Assembly (NCBI GenBank): GCA_000824785.1
Contig: CCNB01000012.1
Location: 426,206-490,205, forward strand
Direction of reading: 5' to 3'
Length of the DNA stretch: 64,000 bases
Source: Mesorhizobium plurifarium
GTDB lineage: Bacteria; Pseudomonadota; Alphaproteobacteria; Rhizobiales; Rhizobiaceae
Part shown: positions 9,278 through 18,451 of the stretch, one piece after another
Position numbering within the stretch: the first letter of the stretch is position 1
How the letters are laid out: every line of letters begins with the position of its first letter
Position numbers and translations under genes: made by a program
The notes under the pieces: model-generated
Database searches by the model: none
What the model saw: only the letters and a program-made list of their open reading frames with translations
What the model was told of the DNA's origin: nothing

Positions 9278-11715
9278 CGCACGCGATCGACACGAGCTTC
9301 AAACAGAAGAAGCTGGCGCGCCTGGCCGAGCGCCGGCGCAAGCTCTGGCGCGGAATCCTTGCAGGGGCCGCAACGCTCGCCGTCGTCGCTTTAGCCACCG
9401 GCTTCTACCTGACCAAGGACTATTGGTCGTTCGGCGACGAAGATGAAGAGCTGCATCCGGTCGAGGGTATGGAAGACGTGCCCCCCGACGCCTCGGTCTA
9501 TGTGCCGGCGATCATCGATCTCGCCGGCGATCCGATGTGGATCACGCTGGCGCCCGATGCCGACACCGCGACGAAGGGCAAGACCGTCGCGCGTCCGGCC
9601 GAGCTCGACAGTTCAGGGGCTTCGCCGCAGATCGAAATCCTCTCCGACGTGATGCTGAGCGCCAGCGAAAAGTTCATGACGACGATCCCGTCGACGCAGG
9701 AGGATTTCGCCTTCTTCCAGGCGCAGCGGCAGGCGGCTCCAAAGCCCTCGGCAACGGCGCCCGACGCTGCGCAACCGGCCCCGCCCTCTCCGGCCGCAGC
9801 GCCGGACGAGCAACAAGGCGATCCGCAAGGCGATCTGGCGAACGACCTCCAGGCGGCGCCGGACGAGAGCGACGCCGGCTCGGCGCCCAAGGCCGACGCC
9901 GACGACCCCGAGGCCGGCTGGGGCGAGACCATCGACCAGGGGGAAGCGGCACTGCCGGCCTTCAAGAAAACCGCGATCGAGAACAACACGACCGTCGCGA
10001 CCGTCACCAGCGAATATCAGCGTTTCGAGGCAACCGAGGACACGTTCGTGAAGATCCTCAACGACCGCAGCCTGGACAGCGTGGCGCTCGACGCGCATTT
10101 CTCCGCCGACGACGCGAAGCTTGCGGGCGAGGCGCTGAAGACGCTGTTCAACCGCGACGGGCTGGAGGCCGGCTTTGTCGTGGCCATGCGCGGGTTCCGG
10201 CCGAACCGCGAGACGACGACCATGTCGCTGATGCAGGTCTCCGTCTATGCGAGGAACGTCTATGTCGGCACGCTGACGCGCAATGCGGCCGGGGCCTTCG
10301 TGTCGGGCGTCGACCCCTGGGTGCGCGAGGATCTGTTCAACTATTCCGGCGCTTCCGATCAGGGCGGGCCCAAGCGTCAGTACCGCCTGCTCGACGCGAT
10401 CTATTCGACGGCGGCGCGCAACAAGGTGCCGACCAGCGTCATCGGCGAGGCGATCATGTATCTGTCGCGGGGGCAGGATCTCGACGCCTTCGCCAGCGAG
10501 GACCAGCGCCTGGTGCTGATCTATTCGCAGACGCCGCGCGGCCAAGGCGAGATCTCCGGGCGGGTGCTCTATGTCGGCGTCCAGGGCGCGGACAGGAGCC
10601 TCGACTGTTTCGTCTTCCAGCAGAGCGACGGCCAGTATGCCTGCGTGACCGGCGACGACCAGGTCCGCTCGCTCACCGTCACCAACGGCATGGTCACGCC
10701 GGTCGCCGGGGTGATGACCTCGACCTTCGGCCCGCGCAAGCATCCGATCCTCGGCACGGTCCGTATCCACAAGGGCGTCGACTGGGCGGCGCCGGTCGGC
10801 ACGCCGATCATGGCCGCCTTCGACGGCGAGATCTCTTTCCAGGGCGATGGCGGCAGCTACGGCAATCTGGTGAAGATCACGCATGCCAACGGCCGCGAGA
10901 CGCGTTACGCGCATATGCAGAAATTCGCCATCGCCAGCGGCGTCGGCACCAAGGTGAAGGCCGGCGACGTCATCGGCTATATCGGCACCACGGGGCTTTC
11001 GACCGGCCCGCATCTGCATTTCGAACTCTACCAGAACGGCGAGGCGATCGACCCGCTGGGGAGGGTCACCACGGTGGCTACCGCCGTTGCCGTCAGTTCC
11101 GGCGGTTCCGGCGATACCGCCGTCGAAACGCTGACGGACCGGATCGTGCATGTCGAAAGCGGCGGCAGCGCGCGGGCCAAGAACCCGCTTTCCTCGGCGA
11201 CCGGCGCCGGCCAGTTCATCTCCAAGACCTGGATCCGGATGATGAACACCTATCGGCCCGACCTTGCCCGCTCGCTGTCGACGGCAGACCTTTTGGCACT
11301 TCGCTACGACGCGACGCTGTCGCGCGAAATGGTGCGCAACCTGGCGCGCGAGGGCGAGGCCTATCTGCGCGCGCGCGGCCACCAGATTACTGCCGGCCGC
11401 CTCTATCTTTGCCATTTCCTCGGCATGGAAGGCGCTGCCCAGGTTCTGGCGGCCCCCGGCTCGACGCAACTGAGCGCCGTGCTGGGGTCGGCCGTCATCC
11501 AGGCCAACCCGTTCCTCACCGGCAAGACTGCCAGTTACGTCGTCGATTGGGCCGAGCGGAAGATGGGGCAGAAAGCGCCGCGCGTGGTGACCGATCAGGG
11601 CCAGCCGACGACGACCACGACCGAAGTCCGGCAGACCTCGCCGGAATTCGAAAAATACAAGCAGGCGATCACCGCGCTGATAGGCTCCATCCAGGACACG
11701 CTGGAGCCTGGCTAG
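9274..11715 (+). CDS. Membrane-anchored M23 peptidase joined to a lytic-transglycosylase-like domain
   Basis: This 813-residue envelope protein begins at GTG 9274, inside the stop of the DUF1036 gene (GTGA). An upstream in-frame ORF extension is a shadow of that gene. One membrane helix (about 27-47) is followed by a Pro/Ala/Asp-rich periplasmic stalk. The M23 LytM-type domain (about 475-595) carries the zinc ligands in HKGVD (about 497-501) and HLHFE (about 579-583). Next is a segment beginning LTDRIVHVESGGSARAKN, with the glutamate near 627 in the position of the lytic-transglycosylase catalytic acid. The protein could cut both peptide and glycan bonds, opening a path for the T6SS trans-envelope complex. 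That role is inferred. Confidence 0.85.
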   Translation: MTHAIDTSFKQKKLARLAERRRKLWRGILAGAATLAVVALATGFYLTKDYWSFGDEDEELHPVEGMEDVPPDASVYVPAIIDLAGDPMWITLAPDADTATKGKTVARPAELDSSGASPQIEILSDVMLSASEKFMTTIPSTQEDFAFFQAQRQAAPKPSATAPDAAQPAPPSPAAAPDEQQGDPQGDLANDLQAAPDESDAGSAPKADADDPEAGWGETIDQGEAALPAFKKTAIENNTTVATVTSEYQRFEATEDTFVKILNDRSLDSVALDAHFSADDAKLAGEALKTLFNRDGLEAGFVVAMRGFRPNRETTTMSLMQVSVYARNVYVGTLTRNAAGAFVSGVDPWVREDLFNYSGASDQGGPKRQYRLLDAIYSTAARNKVPTSVIGEAIMYLSRGQDLDAFASEDQRLVLIYSQTPRGQGEISGRVLYVGVQGADRSLDCFVFQQSDGQYACVTGDDQVRSLTVTNGMVTPVAGVMTSTFGPRKHPILGTVRIHKGVDWAAPVGTPIMAAFDGEISFQGDGGSYGNLVKITHANGRETRYAHMQKFAIASGVGTKVKAGDVIGYIGTTGLSTGPHLHFELYQNGEAIDPLGRVTTVATAVAVSSGGSGDTAVETLTDRIVHVESGGSARAKNPLSSATGAGQFISKTWIRMMNTYRPDLARSLSTADLLALRYDATLSREMVRNLAREGEAYLRARGHQITAGRLYLCHFLGMEGAAQVLAAPGSTQLSAVLGSAVIQANPFLTGKTASYVVDWAERKMGQKAPRVVTDQGQPTTTTTEVRQTSPEFEKYKQAITALIGSIQDTLEPG

Positions 11716-11766
11716 GCCCGTAGGGAGCGCTGCCGTCCGCTGCGTCGCGATGAGCCGGCCGGCGGC

Positions 11767-12303
11767 CTATTCCGTCCGGATCCGCATTTCCACCCGGCGG
11801 TTGACCGGATCGTAGGGGTTGGCGACGCGCGGGTGCGACTTGCCGAGGCCGATCGCCTCGAGCCGCGCCGATTCAACGCCGTTGGCTTCGAGGAAGGCGG
11901 CCACCGATTGGGCCCGTCGCCGCGACAGGTCCTGATTGTAGCGATCCGTGCCGGTCGCATCGGTGTGGCCTTCGACGACGAAGCTGAACGTGCTCAGCCT
12001 GTTGTCCTTCAGCGCCTTGGCGAACTCGTCCAGCTCCGTGCGCGCGGTCTGGTCGAGCTGGGCCGAATCCAGGGCGAAATTGATCATCATGTCGAGGCCG
12101 GCCTTCTGGGGCGGCGCCTCGTTCTTCTCGGCCTTGCTCTTGCACTCTTCCTCGGTGCCGACGCAGATGCCGCGCGAGGCGCCAAGATTGCCTTGGCCGG
12201 CGAAGAATTTCACGATGTCTTCCGATTTCTGAAGCGGGTCGGCGTAAACGTGCGTAGAAAAAAGCACGGCCGCCAATGCCAAGGCTGAGCTGCCCCACCG
12301 CAT
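11767..12303 (-). CDS. Secreted OmpA-family protein
   Basis: This 178-residue exported protein has a signal peptide (cleavage near VYA-DP) and a C-terminal OmpA domain (about 85-178) with VEGHTDATG and NRRVEMRI, the peptidoglycan-binding signature. The N-terminal part has a cysteine pair (ICVGTEEEC). The ATG at 12303 is chosen over a GTG at 12312 because AGGAGTG sits 7 bases before it. It converges on the plus-strand hydrolase gene, with 51 bases between the stops. It is the second of three OmpA-domain proteins in the T6SS locus, so a role in anchoring or cell-wall contact for the apparatus is plausible. Confidence 0.85.
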   Translation of the reverse strand: MRWGSSALALAAVLFSTHVYADPLQKSEDIVKFFAGQGNLGASRGICVGTEEECKSKAEKNEAPPQKAGLDMMINFALDSAQLDQTARTELDEFAKALKDNRLSTFSFVVEGHTDATGTDRYNQDLSRRRAQSVAAFLEANGVESARLEAIGLGKSHPRVANPYDPVNRRVEMRIRTE

Positions 12304-12494
12304 GACCGTCACTCCTGTTAGAACTGGCCTGTTTGAACGGGTTTTCGCTGGGGCGCACTATATCAAATCCCGAAACGATTGTCTGTGAACAAGCGCACGT
12401 TGCCAGTGGCTTCCGCCTGATAAAGGTGGAGGCTTGACCGGCACTCAGCCGCGGGCTTGAGTGTTGTTCTGCCGGTGCTCGGGGTGTGGCGGCC
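12304..12494. promoter_or_regulatory. Divergent promoter region between the OmpA gene and the small unknown gene
   Basis: The 191 bases between two divergent starts must hold promoters for both. The region is less GC-rich near 12355-12375. No regulator site could be assigned by eye. Confidence 0.4.
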
Positions 12495-13055
12495 ATGGCC
12501 AATGAACTCGGATACAGAACGGCGAGGGATCTGTTTCTTGCCTGTCCCGCGATCGCCCGGGACATGAAATCGCCGGCCGCCGCCCAACCCCCGCTGGAAT
12601 TCTGCCGCGCTTTGCTCGCCGGGCGCGTGCCGGAGGAAGCCGTCACGTTCTGCGCCTATCTCCTGCCCGAGCGCGCCGCGGTCTGGTGGGGGCATGAATG
12701 CCTGAGCAATCTCGCCGAGCTCCTTGCCGAAGGGGATCTCGAATTGCTGGCGCTCGTCAATGACTGGGTGGGCGAACCCGGCAATCCTCGCCATCGCGCG
12801 GCGCTGAGCAGCGCCGTCGATCCGTCGCCGGCGACGCCGGCCGCATGGATCGCGCTGTCGGCAGCGTGGCGCGACCCGGCCTTCGACATGCTATCGACCG
12901 GATTTCCCGCCGCCCACGCCGTCAACGCCGGGATCCTTGCGGGGCTGGCCCGTGTCTCGACCGCGGATCGCTTTGACGTGCTTTCCGCCTTCGTCGAAAT
13001 GGGCATCCAGATGGTGGAGATCGAGGCGCAACGACCATCGGTCGACGCGTATTAG
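12495..13055 (+). CDS. Small unknown T6SS-locus protein (possibly DUF6931-like)
   Basis: This 186-residue soluble, acidic, alanine-rich and mainly helical protein has no signal peptide or membrane segment. Tryptophan-rich stretches such as AVWWGHECL and several Leu/Ala helices suggest a protein-interaction fold. From memory it resembles small proteins labelled DUF6931 found near T6SS genes in Proteobacteria, but this could not be checked. The ATG at 12495 is preferred over GTG 12486 because GGGGTG lies 8 bases upstream of it. The gene converges on the caspase gene with only 13 bases between the stops. Confidence 0.7.
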   Translation: MANELGYRTARDLFLACPAIARDMKSPAAAQPPLEFCRALLAGRVPEEAVTFCAYLLPERAAVWWGHECLSNLAELLAEGDLELLALVNDWVGEPGNPRHRAALSSAVDPSPATPAAWIALSAAWRDPAFDMLSTGFPAAHAVNAGILAGLARVSTADRFDVLSAFVEMGIQMVEIEAQRPSVDAY

Positions 13056-13068
13056 AGCTGTTCAGCAA

Positions 13069-14274
13069 TCATTTGCAGCCGCCTTGCGCCCACCGGGCGA
13101 GCGCGACCTTGAATCGGGTGCCGAGCGGATGCTGCAGGCGCAGGACGGAAACGTCGTTGGCGGCGAAATTCTTCGCCTGCTCGCAGAGGCGGGTCTCATT
13201 CCACTCGTGACAGCCGTCGCAGTGCTTGCCCTGCCAGACCGATTTGTCGAGGCCTTCGACCGGGCTGAAAATCGGCTCACTCTTGATCAACTGGGCTATG
13301 CTCTTGCCGTCGATCGCCGGGTCGCCGAACTTGACCGGGCGATCGAAAAAGATCGGCCCATCCGTCGCCAGCTTCGGGATCTTCTCCCGCAGCGCGTTGA
13401 GCGCAAGCTGGTCATCGGCCTGGCCGGGCGCCGCACCGGTGTTGCGCGTCCCGGAACCGGCTTCGGCCTGCGGCGGGTTCGCCTCGCCGACGATCAGCGG
13501 CGCGTTGAGGTCGACTTTGTGCAGCACGACCTCGGTGGTCAGCGAGACATTGATCCAGGGGCGCTGCTTGCCGGCGGTCGCCTTGAAGACGTCGCTGGTC
13601 ACCCTGTTCATGGCTTCGGTGACGGAGACGTTGGATTCGCCGATATGCTGGAGCAGCGCCGTGGTGAAAGGCGAGTGGTCGCCCGACCCGTCATAGGCAA
13701 GCTGGTTCGGGCTGGCGGCGAAGGCCACCAGCGTGCCGGCGCCGCCATTCTCGATCGGGATCTCGGCGAGGCCGCTGCTTGCGCCTTTGATGCCCGCGCT
13801 GTTGGCCAGCACATCGGCAAGCGGATTGTCGCGGCAAGCATCCAGGAACACCAGCCTTATGCTGGTCTCGCGCGACATCTGGCGCAGGATGAAATCGACC
13901 GAGACGGCCTCGAAATCGAGCGAGGTCTCGTCCTCGAGCGCGGCATCGACCGGCAGCAGATAGTTCTTGCCGGAGACCTGCAGGCCATGGCCGGCATAGA
14001 AGAAAAGCGCGATGTCGGCGCCGCGCACCTCCCTGGCGAACTGCGCGACGGTAGCCTGCGTCTGCTGCTTGGTGAGGTCGAAGCCGGAAACCACCTCGAA
14101 GCCGAGGTCCTTGAGCCGCCCGGCCATGGCCTGCCCATCCCGCGCCGGATTGGCGAGGGCCGCCGCGTGCTGATATTGCGAGTTGCCGAGCACCAGCGCG
14201 ACGCGCCGCTCGGCGCTCGCGGCCGTCAAGGTCAGCAGCAGGGCCAGCGCCACAAGTCCAGCGGCGCGAAACAT
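13069..14274 (-). CDS. Secreted caspase-fold (peptidase C14) protein with C-terminal CxxCH motif
   Basis: This 401-residue protein has a signal peptide (cleavage near ASA-ER) and a caspase-like p20 domain (about 23-245). H96 in FYAGHG and C147 in LDACRDN form the catalytic dyad. The C-terminal region (about 270-401) is unrelated to caspases and has cysteines at 352, 355, 364 and 400, the first two forming CDGCH, a c-type haem or metal-binding pattern. ATG 14274 is chosen because it places the signal peptide at the N-terminus; a GTG a few codons upstream is possible. The gene lies 40 bases after the YceI-OmpA gene on the same strand. Confidence 0.85.
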   Translation of the reverse strand: MFRAAGLVALALLLTLTAASAERRVALVLGNSQYQHAAALANPARDGQAMAGRLKDLGFEVVSGFDLTKQQTQATVAQFAREVRGADIALFFYAGHGLQVSGKNYLLPVDAALEDETSLDFEAVSVDFILRQMSRETSIRLVFLDACRDNPLADVLANSAGIKGASSGLAEIPIENGGAGTLVAFAASPNQLAYDGSGDHSPFTTALLQHIGESNVSVTEAMNRVTSDVFKATAGKQRPWINVSLTTEVVLHKVDLNAPLIVGEANPPQAEAGSGTRNTGAAPGQADDQLALNALREKIPKLATDGPIFFDRPVKFGDPAIDGKSIAQLIKSEPIFSPVEGLDKSVWQGKHCDGCHEWNETRLCEQAKNFAANDVSVLRLQHPLGTRFKVALARWAQGGCK

Positions 14275-14314
14275 GCCACCGCAAAAGGCGATCGGAGCGG
14301 AACTCACCGCCACC

Positions 14315-15403
14315 TCAGTTGGCGAGCTTCGTGGCGGAGAATTCGATCCGCCGGTTGAGCGCCTTGTTCTTGGGCGTGTCGTTGGCCGCGACCGGCTTGT
14401 CCTCGCCATAGCCGGCGGAGCTTAGCTGATTGCGCGGAACGCCGTCGGCCACCAGCGCATCGGCGACCGCCTTGGCCCGCCGTTCGGAGAGCGCCTTGTT
14501 CGCCTCGGGCGATCCGTCGGAGTCGGTGTAGCCCGACACCTCGACCTTAAGCGTTGGGCATTTGCCGACGACGCCCTCGACCTCCGCCAGCAGCGGTCGG
14601 CTCTTCGCGTCGAGCCTTGCGCTTGCCTGGCGGAAATAGATGGCGCCGGTGCGCGAGAGCACGGCAAACCGGTTGAGGCACTCCTCGTCGCTGAAATTGG
14701 CCTTCGCCGCATCGGTGGCGACGGGACCGACCTCGGCGGTCGAGGCCGCAACGGTCTGCACGGCGGCCGGCTTGCCGCCGTCGGCGTTGAAGACGAAATC
14801 GAAGGACACCGAAGCGGTCGGCACGATGTTGGTCACATTGGCGGCCTGCTGCAGTTTGTCGATGTTGGGCAGAAGCCCGAAATCCTCAACATGGACAGCG
14901 ACGGGCGCTTCCGAAGCGACGGAGACCTGGGTGTCGCTGATCATGGTGACGACGACGCTCGCCTCGATATCCTTGCTGACGCCATGCAGGTTGAGGTGGA
15001 ACGGCAACGTCGTCTTCACCCGGCGCTTGGCCGGCAGGTCGGCGAACGCCGCGGGGTCCACCTTCGCCGTCACCTCGGCCGTCGGATAGGTGAATGTCTC
15101 GAAGAACAGGAAGCGCATGCGGACGTTGCGCAGGTCGACGCCGGTGTCGACGGAATTGAGGTCGAAGCTGATCTTCGCATCGCCGGCGGAACTCAGCGTG
15201 CCGGTGATGTTCCTGATCTTGTTGGTCTCGACGATCGTGTTCTTCTTGACCGACTGGTAGGTGAGCACCGAGGCGGACGGATCGAGCGTCCAGTTCGGCG
15301 CGGCGCCCGCAGCCTGCGATCCGAGGGCCAGCAGCGTGGCAAGGATCAGGCAAAAGGCTACGACCTCGGCTCGCGCTTTGCGCCAGAATGCGACTTCGAA
15401 CAT
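14315..15403 (-). CDS. YceI-like domain fused to an OmpA domain, exported
   Basis: This 362-residue protein has a signal peptide (hydrophobic core about 14-32) and a YceI-like lipocalin domain (about 37-225, starting WTLDPSASVLTYQSVK). A linker leads to an OmpA peptidoglycan-binding domain (about 255-362) with VSGYTDSDG and NRRIEFSA. YceI proteins bind isoprenoid or other lipophilic ligands in the periplasm. The fusion predicts a ligand-binding domain tethered to the cell wall. ATG 15403 is chosen because it has a G-rich ribosome site and a proper signal peptide. It is probably cotranscribed with the downstream caspase gene. Confidence 0.85.
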   Translation of the reverse strand: MFEVAFWRKARAEVVAFCLILATLLALGSQAAGAAPNWTLDPSASVLTYQSVKKNTIVETNKIRNITGTLSSAGDAKISFDLNSVDTGVDLRNVRMRFLFFETFTYPTAEVTAKVDPAAFADLPAKRRVKTTLPFHLNLHGVSKDIEASVVVTMISDTQVSVASEAPVAVHVEDFGLLPNIDKLQQAANVTNIVPTASVSFDFVFNADGGKPAAVQTVAASTAEVGPVATDAAKANFSDEECLNRFAVLSRTGAIYFRQASARLDAKSRPLLAEVEGVVGKCPTLKVEVSGYTDSDGSPEANKALSERRAKAVADALVADGVPRNQLSSAGYGEDKPVAANDTPKNKALNRRIEFSATKLAN

Positions 15404-15573
15404 GGAACGCCCCCGCCAGGACAACCCGATCTCGATACCGGCACGTGGTGAAAGCATAGAGCACCTGCCTCTGCTTGGCGAGCGGTTCTGAGTAGCGGAG
15501 ATGATATTGAGGGCGCACGCCTGTAACCGCCAACCGAGCGTTCGCGAACGGTGATCTGCCGATTCAGTGAAAC

Positions 15574-15885
15574 TTAGCCACCCCAGCCACCACCCCCGCC
15601 GCTACTGCCGCCGCTCCCTCCACTCCCTCCGTTCCCTCCACTTCCTGCCGGTATGATGGGGGGCGGAGACTCAGGTGTTTCCCCAACCGGCTTGATCAGC
15701 TTTTGGGCAGTCACCTTTTTCTTGACCACCTTTGGCGCGGTCGTCGTGCGAACGACCTTCGTCCTGTGCTTCACCGTCGGGTGGGATGTCGGCTCGGGCT
15801 TGGGCATTATGGTGGTACACCCCGTGACAGCCAGAGCACCGGATAGGATTGTTGCGACGATTATCTGTTTCGATGCCCAGCCCAC
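15574..15885 (-). CDS. Small lipoprotein with basic middle and glycine-rich tail
   Basis: The 103-residue product starts at GTG 15885, which has an ideal AGGAGG 5 bases upstream. It begins with a lipoprotein signal and lipobox AVTGC (Cys about 22). A Lys/Thr/Pro-rich segment and a C-terminal tail made almost entirely of Gly and Ser follow. No known domain was recognised. It starts only 16 bases after the stop of the large caspase gene, so the two are likely one transcript. It could serve as an outer-membrane anchor, but it does not look like TssJ. The 170 bases between it and the next gene contain no other frame. Confidence 0.7.
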   Translation of the reverse strand: MGWASKQIIVATILSGALAVTGCTTIMPKPEPTSHPTVKHRTKVVRTTTAPKVVKKKVTAQKLIKPVGETPESPPPIIPAGSGGNGGSGGSGGSSGGGGGWGG

Positions 15886-15901
15886 CAGTTCCTCCTGTTG
15901 A

Positions 15902-18451
15902 TCAGAACAAGTCCCGGCGCGGATTGGCTTGTTCCCAGACCGCCCTGGCCGTCTTGACCAGTTGATCGTCCAACGAGCCGTCCGCCGAAATCTTCGATTT
16001 GAGCTCCGCACGCATCTGTTTCAGCGCCGCTGTCTTCGCCTTCGCCCCGAATTTCGTCAGCGTCGCCTTTGCGTCGGGAATTTCGTTGCGAAGATCGAGC
16101 GCAGCCGCGAAAGCAAGATAGCGCGCGGCCACGGCCTGATCGGCCTTGTCGCCCCTTTGCATCTCCAGCGCCGCGCGATCATACGCAGCCGACTGATCGC
16201 CGCGGTCGGTCGCCAACTCGAACAGCCTTTGCGCTTCAGCCAGATCCTGCGGCACGCCGACACCGTCCCTATACATGCGTGCAAGGCTGCCGGGGGCGTA
16301 GGGTTGGCCGAGATCCATAGACTTCTGGAACAGCGTGAGCGCTGCCTTGGGGTCCTTCTCGACCCCCGTGCCGGCGAGATAATTGCGGCCGAGCAGGTTC
16401 ATCGAATACATGTCCTGCCGCTCGACGCCGGCCTTGAGGAAGGCCACGGCGCGCGCCGGATCGGCAGGCACGCCATTGCGGCCTTCCGTGAAGATCGCGG
16501 CAAGATCGTTCATGGCATAGGTGTGCCCCATCGCCGCCGCCTTGAGCAGCAGGTCAAGTCCCTTGCCGGTATCGCGATCGACGCCGTAGCCGTTGAACAA
16601 GGCCCGGCCCCATGAGGTCATTCCATAGGGGTCGCCCTTGTCCGACGCCGCCGCGTAGAAAGCGTTGGCCTGCTTGCGGTTGGCGGCCATGCCCGTCCCG
16701 GTTGCGTTGAGGTAGCCAAGCTCGAACACCGCGCGGACATGTCCCTTGTCGGCAGCGTCCTGGATAGCTTTCCTCGCCTCGTCGACCTTGCCGGCGGCGA
16801 GCAGCGCGCGCCCGAGTTCGTAGTGGAAGCGCGCGACGTCGGGATAGGCCTTCACCGCCGCCTGGCAGGCTTCCACCGCGCGGGCGCCGATCTCATTCGG
16901 CAACAAACCGGGGACGACGCCCTGCAAGTCCAAAGGTTCGCCTGCCTTCTGGTCGCACAGATCGACGGCGGGCGACAGCTTCATCGTCGCCGGCTTTGAC
17001 GGCGTGTTGTCGGCCCTGATTTCGACGCCGACTATCAATGGCTGGACCGTGCCTATCTGAGGTTCGTAGCGCAGTTTATCGACTTCATCGGCCATCAAGC
17101 TCGATTGCGGCGACAGAGTCCGATCCGGAAGGGACAGCGTGCCGGTTGCCGGATAGCTCGCAAGCTTCACGCTTACAGCCGGGTCCTTGGTCGGGAAATC
17201 CAGCTTCAGCGGGACGGGGCCGACGCCGACAGGAATCTTGACGTCGCGGTTCTCGATTGCCTCGGCGGCGCCGGCGATGTGGATGCCGCGCTCCACCACC
17301 TCCTGCTTCTGCTCGGACTCCAGCGAGGCCACGAGCTGCTTGCCCGCGGCACCCTCGCCATTCTTGACCCGGAACACCAGTATGCCCTGCGATCCGCCGC
17401 CCCATTCGTCATGCGTGGCATAGGCCAGCATGTCGACTTGGTCCTCGGCGTCGGCGCTCTTCGGCACATCAATCGCGAGCCGCGGCAGATCCTTGCCCTC
17501 TATCGGCTCGCCCGTTGCGACAGGCTTGCCGTCCAGGACCAGACGCCCCAGCGCCGGCGGCCTTTCGATGCTGATGGTGACCGCACCGCCATCGACATCG
17601 ACGGGCACCGGCAAGTCGAGCGCGACCGGTCCGACGCCCGACGGCACGGTCTTTTCCAGCACCGGCGGCAAAGCCGGCCGGCTGGCGCGGCGCATCAGCA
17701 CCACCTCGTCGATCAGCGAGGAATTCTCCCAGGGAACCTGGGCGCCCTTGGTGGCCTCGACCACGTCGCGGCGCACGGCAGCCATGACCGAGCGTATCTC
17801 CTGGTTCGGCGCCAGCGCGCGGCGGGAGAAGGCGGATGAGAACGGGCTGAGATCGCCGGAGCCGTCATAGGCCACCGCACCCGGCTCGGTGGCAAACGCT
17901 ATCAGCGTGTTCAGCGAACTTTTCACCTGCGCCAGGCCGGTGCCGCCGGCCGCGATCAACTGGTCGCGCAGCCAGTAGTCCTTGCGCGGAAACGGGTTGT
18001 TGCGGCAGGCGTCGAGGATGATCACCTGGATCTTCGATTTGGCGCGCAATTGCTGCAGGACATCGTCCAGCTTGACCGCCTGGACCTCGATGTCGGCCGC
18101 AGCCTTGAGCGACGCGTCGACCGGGATCAGGAAATTCTCGCCGCCAATCTGAAAGCCGTGGCCCGAATAATAGACGACCGCCAGATCGGCGCCGTCGGCC
18201 GCCGCGAGATAGTTGCGGAACTCCTTCTCGAACTGGAGCTTCGTCAGGTCCTTGGCGACGAACACGTCGAAACCGGCCAGCCGGAAGGTGTTCGACACGT
18301 CCTCGGCATCCTTGTCGGGATTCTTCAGGGCCGGGATCTCGCGGTATTCGGAATTGCCGATGACAAGGGCAACCCTTCGATCGGCGCACGCCTGCACCGT
18401 CGTGAGGCCCACGAGGATCAAGGCTGCAATCAGCGCGCAGCACCGCAGCAT
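15902..18451 (-). CDS. Large secreted caspase-fold protein with Sel1-like repeats
   Basis: This 849-residue protein has a signal peptide (cleavage near ACA-DR) and a caspase-like domain (about 24-270), with H98 in YYSGHG and C149 in LDACRNN. A beta-rich middle (about 300-540) contains two related segments with VPxGVGPVxL motifs. A C-terminal block of Sel1/TPR-type repeats follows (about 575-790; for example AVFELGYLNATGTG and SMNLLGRNYLAGTG). Sel1 repeats usually bind partner proteins. ATG 18451 is chosen for the signal peptide and the AGGGA upstream. It is the first gene of the minus-strand accessory set. Its substrate is unknown. Confidence 0.87.
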   Translation of the reverse strand: MLRCCALIAALILVGLTTVQACADRRVALVIGNSEYREIPALKNPDKDAEDVSNTFRLAGFDVFVAKDLTKLQFEKEFRNYLAAADGADLAVVYYSGHGFQIGGENFLIPVDASLKAAADIEVQAVKLDDVLQQLRAKSKIQVIILDACRNNPFPRKDYWLRDQLIAAGGTGLAQVKSSLNTLIAFATEPGAVAYDGSGDLSPFSSAFSRRALAPNQEIRSVMAAVRRDVVEATKGAQVPWENSSLIDEVVLMRRASRPALPPVLEKTVPSGVGPVALDLPVPVDVDGGAVTISIERPPALGRLVLDGKPVATGEPIEGKDLPRLAIDVPKSADAEDQVDMLAYATHDEWGGGSQGILVFRVKNGEGAAGKQLVASLESEQKQEVVERGIHIAGAAEAIENRDVKIPVGVGPVPLKLDFPTKDPAVSVKLASYPATGTLSLPDRTLSPQSSLMADEVDKLRYEPQIGTVQPLIVGVEIRADNTPSKPATMKLSPAVDLCDQKAGEPLDLQGVVPGLLPNEIGARAVEACQAAVKAYPDVARFHYELGRALLAAGKVDEARKAIQDAADKGHVRAVFELGYLNATGTGMAANRKQANAFYAAASDKGDPYGMTSWGRALFNGYGVDRDTGKGLDLLLKAAAMGHTYAMNDLAAIFTEGRNGVPADPARAVAFLKAGVERQDMYSMNLLGRNYLAGTGVEKDPKAALTLFQKSMDLGQPYAPGSLARMYRDGVGVPQDLAEAQRLFELATDRGDQSAAYDRAALEMQRGDKADQAVAARYLAFAAALDLRNEIPDAKATLTKFGAKAKTAALKQMRAELKSKISADGSLDDQLVKTARAVWEQANPRRDLF

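Noticed and set aside
9613..11469. Long minus-strand frame opposite the M23/transglycosylase gene
   Set aside because: The plus frame carries intact M23 motifs. The minus product is a shadow.
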